DNA of 64,000 nucleotides from Verrucomicrobiia bacterium (GCA_035946615.1 DASYZB010000114.1:1-64000); one strand, 5' to 3'. Shown: positions 1 through 8,137, counted from the first letter of the stretch. The notes: generated by a model not told the origin, from the letters alone. A program made the numbers and translations.

Positions 1-1
1 C

Positions 2-103
2 GCCATTGATCAGACCGTGGAGAGCTTCCTCAGTGACGCCCTGCAAATCAGCCCGCACGCAGTCGCCGTTCAACTGAGAGCCGAAGAGCTAGGCTATTTG
101 TGA
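2..103 (+). CDS. C-terminal 33 residues of an unidentified protein (partial)
   Basis: An open frame enters from the left edge and stops at TGA 101-103. The tail reads ...FLSDALQISPHAVAVQLRA then EELGYL. The pattern of a short helix followed by 'VAVQLRAEELGYL' resembles the C-terminal end of ImmA/IrrE-type metallopeptidases, where a weak helix-turn-helix closes the domain. This is only a resemblance over about 25 residues. No catalytic motif falls inside the window, so the function stays open. The gene is on the same strand as the pilin genes that follow after about 70 bp. Confidence 0.45.
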   Translation, partial: AIDQTVESFLSDALQISPHAVAVQLRAEELGYL

Positions 104-172
104 GCCCGTTCGGGGCCTAAATTAGCGCCAAAATGTGAGTACCTAATAAAGAGAGAACTGGAAGAATCGCGT

Positions 173-637
173 ATGAGGGTTGCTGATAAAGCTACAGGAA
201 CCGCGGCGATGCAAGCCTTTACGCTCGCCGAGACGGTCATTGCGATGATGGTCCTGGGCCTGGTCTGCGCAGGGCTTTATGGGGGCATTTCACTCTCTTT
301 TCAGAACGTGCAGTTGACTCGCGAGGATTTGCGGGCCACGCAGGTTCTGGTGCAGACGATGGAGGTGCTCCGGCTTTGTACCTGGTCGCAAAGCGACCCC
401 AATACGGGTATTCTGCCCACTTCCTTCACAGTCCCGTATGACAACTCGGGTTCGACGAGCCTGGTTTACCAGGTAAACGTCACAATTGCCAACGCGCCGA
501 ACATCACTGAGGTTTATTCCAATGACTTAAGGTTGGTCACAATCCAGGCATCCTGGACCGATAACAGCATCCCGCGCACCCGGTCGATGAGCACGTACGT
601 TGCAAAGGAAGGACTCCTCTGGTATGTCCCATATTAA
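173..637 (+). CDS. prepilin-type protein (PilV/GspI-like minor pseudopilin)
   Basis: Type IV pilin or type II secretion pseudopilin-like protein of 154 residues. The motif AFTLAETVIAMMVLG, at residues 15-29, has the usual prepilin peptidase layout: hydrophobic residue, T, L, then Glu at +5, followed by one hydrophobic helix. Cleavage would leave a mature N-terminal Phe or Thr. The rest is a short periplasmic domain with a 'VRTRSMSTYV' type end. The start at 173 has a purine-rich GGAAGAA about 8 bp upstream; ATG 209 (MQAFTLAE) is an alternative giving a shorter leader. The gene overlaps the next pilin by 14 bp, so the three pilin-like genes are probably co-translated. Family assignment is confident; the exact role (pilus or secretion) is not. 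Confidence 0.8.
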   Translation: MRVADKATGTAAMQAFTLAETVIAMMVLGLVCAGLYGGISLSFQNVQLTREDLRATQVLVQTMEVLRLCTWSQSDPNTGILPTSFTVPYDNSGSTSLVYQVNVTIANAPNITEVYSNDLRLVTIQASWTDNSIPRTRSMSTYVAKEGLLWYVPY

Positions 638-1169
638 GACTCAAGCCGGCTTTACGCTCGTCGAGATGATGGTGGCCGTTGGACTCGGCTCGCTAGTGAT
701 CCTGGCAGCGGTGGTCTTTTCGCTCTATGCCAGCCGCTCGTATGTTGCCATGACCAACTACGCGGACCTGGATGAGAAGGGCCAACTCGCTCTCGATGAG
801 TTCACCCAACAGATTCGCCAGGTGCTTGGGGTCACCTCCTGCACCACCAACAATGGCGTCATCAATAGCCTGACCTTCAACGATTATGACGGCAACCCAT
901 TGACCTTTACCTACAATCCGTCAAGTAAAGAACTCTACCGGATTAAATCGGGTGTAACCAATGTTCTGCTGACCGGGTGCGATTCGCTCCAGTTCAACAT
1001 CTATCAGCGGACGCCGCAACCGTACACGTTCGATGCCATCACCACCTCGGTGGTGACCAACTGCAAACTGGTCGAGGTGACCTGGAGCTGCTCGAGGAAC
1101 GTTTTGCAAGGAGACAAGGCCAACACCCAAAGCGTGCAGTCTTCCAAGGTCGCTATCCGCTCAAACTAA
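624..1169 (+). CDS. prepilin-type protein (PilW/GspJ-like)
   Basis: Second prepilin-like protein, 181 residues from ATG 624. The motif GFTLVEMMVAVGLGS near residues 9-23 is a textbook prepilin cleavage site (G before FTLVE). It is followed by a hydrophobic helix and 'LDEKGQLALDEFTQQIRQV', the region where PilW and GspJ proteins carry a conserved amphipathic helix. I chose ATG 624 because AAGGAAGGA lies 10-18 bp upstream. A TTG at 600 would add eight residues with no pilin character. The gene overlaps the preceding pseudopilin (stop at 637) and is followed after 14 bp by a PilX-like gene. This order of minor pseudopilins suggests a small tip complex; no pilus motor genes are in view. Confidence 0.82.
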   Translation: MSHIKTQAGFTLVEMMVAVGLGSLVILAAVVFSLYASRSYVAMTNYADLDEKGQLALDEFTQQIRQVLGVTSCTTNNGVINSLTFNDYDGNPLTFTYNPSSKELYRIKSGVTNVLLTGCDSLQFNIYQRTPQPYTFDAITTSVVTNCKLVEVTWSCSRNVLQGDKANTQSVQSSKVAIRSN

Positions 1170-1183
1170 AATAACTAAAATCT

Positions 1184-2404
1184 ATGATTACAGAGCCATC
1201 CCAAAAGGAGTCCGGCAGCACATTGGTTCTAGCGTTGATCATTGTCGGCATCTCGTTCGTGGTTGTAGGCAGTTACGTGGGGCTAGCCCTGAATCGGAAC
1301 AAAGTGGCCATGCACTCGATGGCGTGGAACCAGGCAATGGCCGTCGCCGAGGCTGGAGTCGAGGAGGGTTTGGCCCAAATCCAATACAGCATTACGCCGA
1401 CAAATGGCTGGAGCGGAGCAGGCGGGGTCTATTCGCTCGCCAGGAACAGCCCATTCGGCGGAACCAACAGCCATTTCGCAGTCAACTTTACCTCGGCCGA
1501 TCCCCCCGTGATCACTTCGACAGGGTACGTGCGGGCGCCGTTGCTCAGCGGCTACATCAAACGCGTCGTGCGGGTCACGACGGTGAAGGGCACCAATCAG
1601 TTCCCCTATGGCATCCGCGCAAAGGGCACTATCACCATCAGCGGCAGCTCGATATTGGATAGTTTCGACTCTTCGGATACGAACTACAGTATTAATGGCA
1701 TGTACACTCCCCTCCGCCATAAGGACAACATCTACGTCGCCAGCCAGTCGGGCGCCTCGAAAGCGGTGCAGGTGGGCACGGGCAAAATATTTGGGTATGT
1801 TGAGACAAGCGCCGGGACGGTGACCGTCGGCTCGAGCGGGGTGGTCGGCGACAACAATTACGCCAGCAATTCGTTGAATGCGGGGACAATCCAAATGTCC
1901 CCCGTCTATCACGCTCTGACGAATTACAACAAGGACGTCGTGGATGTGAGTTTGCCATCGGGTATCCTGACCAATGCGCTATCCCCGCCGCTGCCCGGAA
2001 CCCACTGGGTCAATGGCACCAATTATACCTATGCCCTCGGCAACGGCACCTATAACAATCTCGCCAGCCTCACCATCCCCGGCGGCGGGAGCATGGTCGT
2101 GACCGGCAATGCGACATTATATGTGCCTGGAAGTTTCACCCTCAGCGGGAGCGGTTTCGTTTATCTGGCCCCCGGCTCGACTTTTAGTCTCTACGTCGGC
2201 ACCACCAATGTCAGCGGGAATGACTCGATCACTATCTCGGGTGGCGGAGTCGCTAATGGCACTGGCGTGGCATCCAGCTTCGCCGTTTTCGGTCTGCCAT
2301 CGGTTAAGACAGCCACCTACTCGGGAAGCGCAGCGTTTATTGGCACCAGCGATGCGCCCGAAGCCAGCACGACGCTGAGCGGCAGCGCCATGGGCGTGGG
2401 GTAA
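1184..2404 (+). CDS. PilX-like pilus assembly protein, ended early by an in-frame TAA
   Basis: A 406-residue protein with an N-terminal membrane segment (STLVLALIIVGISFVVVGSY) followed by 'AWNQAMAVAEAGVEEGLAQI'. That is the PilX N-terminal signature in which a transmembrane helix runs into an alanine-rich helix with AEAGVEE. The remainder is Gly/Ser/Thr-rich beta structure, ending in repeated 'SGSAxxxG' segments as in large Verrucomicrobia PilX-like proteins. The frame stops at TAA 2402-2404 right after 'GSAMGVG', but the same frame continues for 36 further codons with a typical C-terminal end (see the next entry). It is the third gene of the pilin cluster, 14 bp after the PilW-like gene. Either the product is truncated or the stop is an error. 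Confidence 0.75.
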   Translation: MITEPSQKESGSTLVLALIIVGISFVVVGSYVGLALNRNKVAMHSMAWNQAMAVAEAGVEEGLAQIQYSITPTNGWSGAGGVYSLARNSPFGGTNSHFAVNFTSADPPVITSTGYVRAPLLSGYIKRVVRVTTVKGTNQFPYGIRAKGTITISGSSILDSFDSSDTNYSINGMYTPLRHKDNIYVASQSGASKAVQVGTGKIFGYVETSAGTVTVGSSGVVGDNNYASNSLNAGTIQMSPVYHALTNYNKDVVDVSLPSGILTNALSPPLPGTHWVNGTNYTYALGNGTYNNLASLTIPGGGSMVVTGNATLYVPGSFTLSGSGFVYLAPGSTFSLYVGTTNVSGNDSITISGGGVANGTGVASSFAVFGLPSVKTATYSGSAAFIGTSDAPEASTTLSGSAMGVG

Positions 2405-2515
2405 TTAGTTGCCAATAGCGTCACCCTAAGCGGCGGAATGAACTTTCATTACGATGAACACCTCGGCGGGACGCCCTACCCGAAGTACACCGTGAGTTCC
2501 TGGCGGGAGCTGTAG
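2405..2515 (+). pseudogene. detached C-terminal end of the PilX-like protein
   Basis: In the same reading frame as the preceding gene, directly after its TAA, the sequence encodes LVANSVTLSGGMNFHYDEHL followed by GGTPYPKYTVSSWREL and then TAG 2513-2515. 'ANSVTLSGG...FHYDE...SWREL' is the usual last block of these surface proteins, as seen in the polymerised-adhesin-like PilX group. The natural gene therefore runs 1184-2515 (443 residues) and position 2402 is a nonsense codon. Restoring CAA there would give Gln. Confidence 0.7.
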
Positions 2516-2820
2516 CACGTAGAAAACCGCTGGGGTCAGAACAGCCTGTTTTGAATTCCGGGCTCAATGCGAAGCCAACCCGCGGCTGGCTCTGGGTCCA
2601 AGCCACCGAAAACCACCTGCGATTACAAGTCCTCAAGCTTCCTCGAAGAAAACGTGATTTCGGGAGGTCACCCCTACGGGGTTTGGTGTTTTCAGGGCAG
2701 GGGCGTTACTATAAACGGGCCACCCCCTAGCGGGGGTTTTGGGACCAGGCGCCGCAAGTCCCCTTAAGTGCGCACATGGAAAAAGAACCCCTTTTCGGCT
2801 CCATCCTTCGTCATTGCTGA
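2516..2820. other. gene-free region between the pilin cluster and the dispersed repeat
   Basis: No credible coding frame occurs on either strand. The first 150 bp hold nothing I recognise. Around 2670-2682 a short palindrome ACCCCTACGGGGT occurs. After 'GTTACTATAAACG' a second hairpin with a T-run follows (separate entry). The paired GC hairpins joined by a 'TTACTATAAACG' linker look like a dispersed palindromic unit of the kind common between genes in Planctomycetes and Verrucomicrobia. That family placement is from general familiarity and is not checked. Confidence 0.4.
2723..2740 (+). terminator. possible intrinsic terminator after the pilin cluster
   Basis: CCCCC (2723-2727), loop TAGC, GGGGG (2732-2736), then TTTT (2737-2740). 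The stem is short and the T-run only four long, and it lies 200 bp beyond the pilX-like stop. It could equally be one arm of a palindromic repeat rather than a working terminator. Confidence 0.35.
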
Positions 2821-2997
2821 GCCGGAAACATGCAGAAAGAAACAGGAGGAAACGGAGGGAACGGAGATTTTTGAAGCACTTTTGTGGCAACGGAGGCAAA
2901 AACAGCGCCTCACCATTCAGTGAGCAGCCACAAGGATGCAAGACACAGTTTTGGCTTCGTGTTCACGCCTCTGTTTTCTCTGTTATCTCCTGTTCAA
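2821..2997. repeat. dispersed intergenic repeat, copy A (177 bp)
   Basis: This segment is almost identical over its full length to 42662-42839 in the same orientation, with roughly 15 differences by eye. It begins GCCGGAAACATGCA, contains AACGGAGGGAACGGAG near the left end and CCTCTGTTTTCTCTG near the right end. The two ends are partly complementary, so the unit can fold into a long imperfect hairpin. It carries no plausible gene. Such non-coding, partly palindromic, dispersed units resemble MITE-like elements. Confidence 0.75.
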
Positions 2998-3006
2998 ACT
3001 GAATCC

Positions 3007-3660
3007 TTACCAGCTAAGAACCTCAATTGAGACATCCCCGATTTTTTCACAGACTACATCCGCGGCGCGCAAGCGCTCTGCGGGAAACGTGTGCGCCACC
3101 GCAACACAACGCATTCCAGCCGCCTTGGCGGCCTCGACTCCGTTCACAGCGTCTTCGATAACCACACATTCCACAGGCGCCCGGTCCAGCTTGCGCGCGG
3201 CCAGCAGGAAAATGTCAGGCGCAGGTTTTTTTGCCGCAATCCCCTCCCCGGTCACCACGGCGTCCCACCACGTCATCGGCAAGCCAATCTGGTCGAGGTT
3301 TGCGGATACCTTTATGCGGTCGGCGCTTGACGCCACGGCCACTTGCAACCCCGCCCCTCGGCATTCCCGCACTAATTCCGCTGCTCCCGGAAAAGGCCGC
3401 AGTTGCCCCGGCACGAGCCCCAGGTAAATCTGATAGGTCCGTTTCTTGGCTGCCGGCAGGTTTAGCGCAAAATGGTATCTCTCTGCCACCCCTCCAATAA
3501 ACCGGTCCTCGCCCGCGCCAACGAAGGGCAGGAAATCATCCGGCTGCACCACGAGGCCCAACTCGCGAAACATGGACATCGCGGCGCTTTTGATGAGCGG
3601 TTCGGAATCGGCCAGGACACCGTCCATGTCGAACACCACGGCACGAATTGCTCTGTTCAT
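3007..3660 (-). CDS. HAD-superfamily hydrolase (beta-phosphoglucomutase/phosphatase-like)
   Basis: A 217-residue haloacid dehalogenase family protein, probably a sugar-phosphate phosphatase or phosphomutase in the cytoplasm. Motif I VVFDMDGVLADSEPL (residues 8-22) carries the nucleophile Asp and acid/base Asp of DxD. Motif II is VAVASSADRIK, motif III the Lys of AAKKPAPDIF, and motif IV CVVIEDAVNGVEAAKAAGM. The helical cap between motifs I and II is of the beta-phosphoglucomutase class (C1). Length is normal. The start ATG overlaps the end of the glycosyltransferase gene upstream by 4 bp, so the two are translationally coupled. Substrate cannot be read from sequence. Confidence 0.9.
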   Translation of the reverse strand: MNRAIRAVVFDMDGVLADSEPLIKSAAMSMFRELGLVVQPDDFLPFVGAGEDRFIGGVAERYHFALNLPAAKKRTYQIYLGLVPGQLRPFPGAAELVRECRGAGLQVAVASSADRIKVSANLDQIGLPMTWWDAVVTGEGIAAKKPAPDIFLLAARKLDRAPVECVVIEDAVNGVEAAKAAGMRCVAVAHTFPAERLRAADVVCEKIGDVSIEVLSW

Positions 3661-4667
3661 CGGATTTGGTTGAAGCGCACGGCCCAGAGGCGCTGCATTG
3701 TTTCGAACACCTTTCGCGTGGAGAGCCGGCCTAGCCCGCCCGGGTCCCGCACCAGCACGGCTTTCTCACTGGGCGGGCGCCAGACCTCTTCGGCCGTCTC
3801 TCCCCACAAAATAATTGCCGGCAACCCCACCGCTGCCGCCAGATGGGAAATCCCGGAATCATGTCCGATAAAGCCGGTGCTCGCGGCCAGCAGCCCTGCC
3901 AATTCGGCCAGTGGCAGGCTTTGCGCCACACGCGTCCTGAGCGGGGGCAGCGCGGCCCCCAACCGCTGCAATCGCTCTCCTTCCGCCTCACCGCCCACCA
4001 AATACAAATCAAAATCTGTCCCATGCACCACTTGTTCCAACAGCTCCGCCCATTTGGATTCGGGCCAGTTCTTGCGCTCTGCGCCGCTGCCCGGGTGCAA
4101 GGCCAATACTGGCCGCCGTTTCGGCCCGGCAACCTCCAAACCACACCCAGCCTTGTGCTGTTCCGCCTCTGTTCCACCTGCGCCAACCCCCACCCCGCGC
4201 CCCTCGCGGACATGCAGATGCGGAACGGAATCGGCGTCAAAAATCGCCAGCCTCTCGAGCGGTTTCAAAAACACCTTCACCGCGTGCATACGGGATTTCT
4301 CATCTGGCCGGTGCGGGCCCCAGATGAATTGGGCGGGCGAACATCGCGCGATATTCGCGCGGAAAATGCTGTCCGGGTCGTACAAATAGGAGACAATGAT
4401 GTCGAACTCGGAAAAATAATACGCCAGGTCCTCAGCCAGGGGGCCGTTCCTGGCAAAAAAACCGGCCAGCGCCCGCGCCTCGATCGAGCGGGCGCAATCG
4501 ACCAGCCCGCCGGCCACCGCCAACTGGATAATGTGCGGATAGCCCAGGACCTCGATGTATGCCTCTGGAAAATTGCGCCTCAGCGCCGCGATGGCCGGCA
4601 ACGTTAATATAAAATCCCCTATCGCTCCCCCGCGTATGACCAGTATCTTGCCGCGAAAAGTGGTCAC
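3657..4667 (-). CDS. glycosyltransferase family 9 (heptosyltransferase-like)
   Basis: A 336-residue GT9 family protein. The N-terminal 'KILVIRGGAIGDFILTLPAI' matches the heptosyltransferase start, where the Gly-Asp pair helps bind substrate. The C-terminal half has 'LALHPGSGAERKNWP' and 'GHDSGISHLAAAVGLP', the nucleotide-sugar binding signature of the family. Such enzymes add heptose or other sugars to lipopolysaccharide core or other surface glycans from the cytoplasmic side. The start is GTG 4665-4667, directly abutting the TGA of the membrane-protein gene upstream. Coupling with that gene and with a HAD phosphatase downstream suggests a small envelope-sugar operon. Acceptor and donor are unknown. 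Confidence 0.88.
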   Translation of the reverse strand: MTTFRGKILVIRGGAIGDFILTLPAIAALRRNFPEAYIEVLGYPHIIQLAVAGGLVDCARSIEARALAGFFARNGPLAEDLAYYFSEFDIIVSYLYDPDSIFRANIARCSPAQFIWGPHRPDEKSRMHAVKVFLKPLERLAIFDADSVPHLHVREGRGVGVGAGGTEAEQHKAGCGLEVAGPKRRPVLALHPGSGAERKNWPESKWAELLEQVVHGTDFDLYLVGGEAEGERLQRLGAALPPLRTRVAQSLPLAELAGLLAASTGFIGHDSGISHLAAAVGLPAIILWGETAEEVWRPPSEKAVLVRDPGGLGRLSTRKVFETMQRLWAVRFNQIR

Positions 4668-5219
4668 TCAAAATACAGTCAATCCCAGCACCGCCACAAG
4701 CAGACCAAAAACCAGGCGCACTCCGCACCCGACCTTGACCCGCTTCTCGTTGGCCGTGCCCCACTCGAGCAAGTCCCGCAGGCGCCACGGCGCCACCGTT
4801 AGCCACATCCCAACCCCGACCAGCACATACGCCCAGCACTGAATGACCAGCACCCAGGGCGTCTGCGTCAAATACGGCCTGCCCGAGTCCACCATCAACT
4901 TGCCCAGCAACAACAGCACCACCGCCAGGCCGCGCACGGCCAGGAAGTCCTGCACGAATAGACAGCTCCCGATACCCACGGCCGCAAAACCGGCCAGCAA
5001 CAGGTTCTTGTATGTTGCAAAATCCGCTATTGATTCCTGGCTGAGGTTCCAGACAAACCAGGCCGTCCCCAGCAGCATTAAGAAATAGCCCCACGGCAGG
5101 GACCGGGGAAAGCGCCGCACGGCTGCAGACCACCCTGAGGGATTAACGATTCCATAGATTTGGGGAAGCCCCATCCCTAAGCCAAGCACCAGGGCAAGTA
5201 TCGAGAGATTCAATGTCAT
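4668..5219 (-). CDS. conserved membrane protein, unknown function
   Basis: A 183-residue, very hydrophobic protein with about five membrane segments: LSILALVLGLGMGLP, PWGYFLMLLGTAWFVW, LLLAGFAAVGIGSCLFV, VLVIQCWAYVLVGVGMWL and LVFGLLVAVLGLTVF. Between them lie short charged loops. I recognise no catalytic motif or named family. It is the first gene of the three-gene minus-strand operon with the GT9 transferase and HAD phosphatase, so a role in envelope glycan handling is possible but inferred only from position. Confidence 0.75.
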   Translation of the reverse strand: MTLNLSILALVLGLGMGLPQIYGIVNPSGWSAAVRRFPRSLPWGYFLMLLGTAWFVWNLSQESIADFATYKNLLLAGFAAVGIGSCLFVQDFLAVRGLAVVLLLLGKLMVDSGRPYLTQTPWVLVIQCWAYVLVGVGMWLTVAPWRLRDLLEWGTANEKRVKVGCGVRLVFGLLVAVLGLTVF

Positions 5220-5345
5220 TCAGCCAATTGGCCCCATAACATGGATAATCACAACCCAACACGCAAGTTAAACCCCAAAACCTTCACAGAACGTTTTGAT
5301 TGGCCGAGGCATGCGTCCTGTTCTGCGCTGTTCAAATGAATTCCG

Positions 5346-6647
5346 ATGGCTTACTGTTGGCCGATGACTTTGAGCGAACAAATGCGGCAGTTGGCCAGCC
5401 AGGCCAAGGCCGCCTCGCGGCAGGCAGCGGGGTTGACCACCCAGCAGAAGAATGCCTGTTTGCAGGCCATGGCGGCGGCGCTCGAACGGAACGAGAGCGC
5501 AATCCAGCAGGCCAACTCGCTCGATATGGAGGCCGCCCGCCGGGGTGGTTTAGCGGAAGCCATGCTCGATCGGCTCAGGCTCGATGAGAGGCGGGTCCGG
5601 TCGATGGCCAGGGGTCTGCGCGAGGTGGCGGCGTTGCCTGACCCGGTGGGGCGGGTCCTGGACGAACGGGTCAGGCCAAACGGCCTGCGCTTGGAGAAGG
5701 TGAGCACCCCGATTGGCGTGGTGGTCATCATCTACGAATCGCGCCCCAATGTGACCGCTGATGCGGCCAGCCTTTGCTTCAAGGCCGGCAACGCCACCAT
5801 CCTGCGCGGAGGCAAAGAAGCCCTGAACTCCAACCAAACCATTGCTCACATTTTGAACGAGGCCGGCGCCCAAACGTTGCGCGATTTCCCTCAGGCAGCC
5901 ATCCAGGTGGTGCCAATAGCCGACCGAGAGGCCATCCCCGAATTGCTCGCCCTGACACAATACGTTGATTTGTGCATCCCGCGAGGGGGTGAAGGGTTGA
6001 TTCGGGCCGTGGCCGAGTGTTCGAAAGTGCCGGTGATTAAGCATTACAAAGGGGTCTGCCACGTTTATGTGGATGGCGATGCCGACCCGGAGATGGCTGA
6101 GGAGATTGCGCTCAATGCCAAAGTCCAGCGGCCGGCTGTATGCAACGCGATGGAGACCCTGCTGGTCGATAAGGCCATCGCGCCGAGTTTCCTGCCCGCC
6201 ATTGCCAGGAGGCTGGTCGATAAAAAGGTCGAGCTGCGCTGCGATGCTGGCGCGCTTGAAATCCTTAAACCGGCATTCAACGGCAATTCAAAACTCAAGC
6301 TTGCGGCCGAGCAGGATTTTTTCACCGAGTACAATGATTTTATTCTCAATGTGCGCGTGGTAACTGGCGTCAAACAGGCCATCGAGCACGTCAACCATTA
6401 TGGTTCGGCGCATTCCGACAGCATCGTGACCCGCAACGAAGGGCGCGCCCGGCAGTTCCTGGGCGAAGTCGATTCGGCTGCGGTGTATTGGAACGCCTCG
6501 ACGCGCTTTACGGATGGGGGCGAGTTCGGCATGGGCGCCGAGATCGGCATTAGCACCGACAAGATCGGGGCCCGCGGGCCGATGGGCCTTGAAGAATTGA
6601 CCAGCTATAAATGGCTGGGTATCGGGACCGGACAGGTGCGGACGTAG
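5346..6647 (+). CDS. proA: glutamate-5-semialdehyde dehydrogenase (gamma-glutamyl phosphate reductase)
   Basis: ProA reduces gamma-glutamyl phosphate to glutamate semialdehyde with NADPH, the second step of proline synthesis. The 433-residue protein is full length. It shows VVVIIYESRPNVTADAA, the catalytic Cys in 'QRPAVCNAMETLLV' (about residue 262), 'IPRGGEGLI' in the phosphate-binding region and 'GFMGAEIGIST'-type residues near the C-terminus (here FGMGAEIGISTDKIGARGPM). The first ATG is 5346; ATG 5364 (MTLSEQM) is a plausible alternative closer to the usual N-terminus. No proB lies nearby. The stop is TAG, which shows that TAG terminates normally in this genome. Confidence 0.96.
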   Translation: MAYCWPMTLSEQMRQLASQAKAASRQAAGLTTQQKNACLQAMAAALERNESAIQQANSLDMEAARRGGLAEAMLDRLRLDERRVRSMARGLREVAALPDPVGRVLDERVRPNGLRLEKVSTPIGVVVIIYESRPNVTADAASLCFKAGNATILRGGKEALNSNQTIAHILNEAGAQTLRDFPQAAIQVVPIADREAIPELLALTQYVDLCIPRGGEGLIRAVAECSKVPVIKHYKGVCHVYVDGDADPEMAEEIALNAKVQRPAVCNAMETLLVDKAIAPSFLPAIARRLVDKKVELRCDAGALEILKPAFNGNSKLKLAAEQDFFTEYNDFILNVRVVTGVKQAIEHVNHYGSAHSDSIVTRNEGRARQFLGEVDSAAVYWNASTRFTDGGEFGMGAEIGISTDKIGARGPMGLEELTSYKWLGIGTGQVRT

Positions 6648-6748
6648 GGACTGATATTTCGCAGCACGGGCAAGCCGCAGCCAAAACGATCAGCCGCGAG
6701 AGAACGCAAAGAACGCAAAGATTACTCAGGATTCCACACCAGGAAACC
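6648..6748. repeat. short spacer with tandem AACGCAAAG units
   Basis: Between proA and the next gene, positions about 6703-6720 carry two tandem copies of the 9-mer AACGCAAAG, preceded by GAGAG. Similar short 'AACGCAAAG' or 'CGCAGAG' tandem words scattered between genes are common in Verrucomicrobia and Planctomycetes. The frame of the next gene stays open through this spacer, but its translation here looks like repeat-derived noise. Confidence 0.4.
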
Positions 6749-8107
6749 GTGCAGACCGAGATATCAAATCAACCCTCGGAGGCCGACGCCGCCTGGTCGG
6801 TCCGCAAGGCGCTTCCGTCGGAAGGTCTGTTCGCCGGACATGAGTGGCGCATTTCGCCCGGCCCTTTCCCGCTCGACGCGCCTCTCGCGGGCGAGTTGGA
6901 ATCGCTGGGGCGGGTGTTGCTTCAGTTTTACCGGGCTGTCAATTTGCTCTATAGGAAGAGCGCTGAGGGCAAGCAACCAGAGTGGGTGGCCGGCTGGCTG
7001 GACCAGGGGAAACCCACAGACCTCATCGCGCTTCAGCGGTCGGCTGCATTCAAGAACGATGTCCCGCGGGTCATCCGCCCCGATTTACTCCTGACAGAGC
7101 AGGGCCTGCGCGTTACCGAACTGGATTCGGTGCCCGGGGGCATTGGGCTGACCGCCTGGCTTAATCAGGTCTATTCCCAAATCAGCAACCAGGTTATCGG
7201 CGGCGCCAACGGCATGTTGCGCGGCTTCACAGCAATTTTCGGCCCCGCTCGCAACGTGCACCTCGTTGTTTCTGAGGAGGCGGCCACTTACCGGCCAGAA
7301 ATGGAATGGATGGCCGGCCAATTGGAGCCGGCGAGGTTTAAGGTTCAAAACACTCGTTTCGAGGATTTCGCTGAGGGGGACGCCGTTTACCGGTTTTTCG
7401 AGTTATTCGATCTCGACCAAGTCCCCAATTCACAAAGAATCTTCGAACTCGCCGCTCAAAAGAGAATCCGCCTTACCCCGCCGCCCAAGCCGCTGTTTGA
7501 GGAGAAGATGCTTTTTGCGTTGCTTTGGAACCGGCATCTCGAAGGCTTCTGGCGTCAGGAATTGGGGGAGAGTTTTTTCCAGCGGATGCGGCGCCTGGCG
7601 CCTTACACATGGGTTGTCGATCCGAGTCCAATGCCACCGCAGGCCGCGGTTCCGGAATTAAACCTGACGGATTGGCGCCAACTCGAAACCCTCTCACACA
7701 AGGAGCGCGAACTCATCTTGAAGGTGTCCGGATTCTCGGCTCACGCCTGGGGCGCGCGCGGGGTGTATCTGGGCAGCGACCTGGCCCATAGCGACTGGGC
7801 GGCGGCGGTCCAGAAGGCCATCGCCGGCTTTGGCCGGTCGCCTTATGTGCTCCAGCGCTATCACAAACCGGGGCTGGTCGATGCGCAGTGGTTCGATTTT
7901 GATTCCAACCGCGTCGTGCCGATGAAAGGACGAGCGCGGCTTTGTCCTTATTATTTCGTAGTGGGCGAGGCCGATGCGGCGCGGGCGCAACTCGGGGGCG
8001 TGCTGGCGACCGTTTGCCCGGCCGATAAAAAGATTATCCATGGCATGACCGAGGCCATCTTTGCGCCCTGTTCGGCGCCAGGCCCGGCTAGAGAGGCCGC
8101 TGTGTAA
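6749..8107 (+). CDS. ATP-grasp-like protein, function unknown
   Basis: A 452-residue cytoplasmic protein from GTG 6749, which has AGGAA about 4 bp upstream. An upstream extension to 6611 would translate a repeat and is unlikely. The N-terminal half has 'VIRPDLLLTEQGLRVTELDS', resembling the pre-ATP-grasp part of circularly permuted ATP-grasp and glutathionylspermidine synthase-like ligases. The C-terminal half has 'LILKVSGFSAHAWGARGVYL' and 'SPYVLQRYHKPGLVDAQWF', which looks like the lysine-containing nucleotide strand and the following Q-R strand, then 'MKGRARLCPYYFVVG' and 'LGGVLATVCP'. This suggests an amide- or peptide-forming ligase. It follows proA by 100 bp on the same strand. The family call rests on motif order only. 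Confidence 0.7.
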   Translation: MQTEISNQPSEADAAWSVRKALPSEGLFAGHEWRISPGPFPLDAPLAGELESLGRVLLQFYRAVNLLYRKSAEGKQPEWVAGWLDQGKPTDLIALQRSAAFKNDVPRVIRPDLLLTEQGLRVTELDSVPGGIGLTAWLNQVYSQISNQVIGGANGMLRGFTAIFGPARNVHLVVSEEAATYRPEMEWMAGQLEPARFKVQNTRFEDFAEGDAVYRFFELFDLDQVPNSQRIFELAAQKRIRLTPPPKPLFEEKMLFALLWNRHLEGFWRQELGESFFQRMRRLAPYTWVVDPSPMPPQAAVPELNLTDWRQLETLSHKERELILKVSGFSAHAWGARGVYLGSDLAHSDWAAAVQKAIAGFGRSPYVLQRYHKPGLVDAQWFDFDSNRVVPMKGRARLCPYYFVVGEADAARAQLGGVLATVCPADKKIIHGMTEAIFAPCSAPGPAREAAV

Positions 8108-8137
8108 TCAAATGGCTTTCTTGAGAAGGGACCTGCG

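Noticed and set aside
1283-1912. A 209-codon minus-strand open frame inside the PilX-like gene
   Set aside because: His/Arg-rich antisense shadow with no motif; the plus-strand frame has a clear membrane anchor and repeats.
3472-4389. A 305-codon plus-strand open frame across the HAD and GT9 genes
   Set aside because: It lies antisense to two well-supported genes, its translation is Ser/Pro/Arg-rich with no domain, and both minus-strand genes have full motifs.
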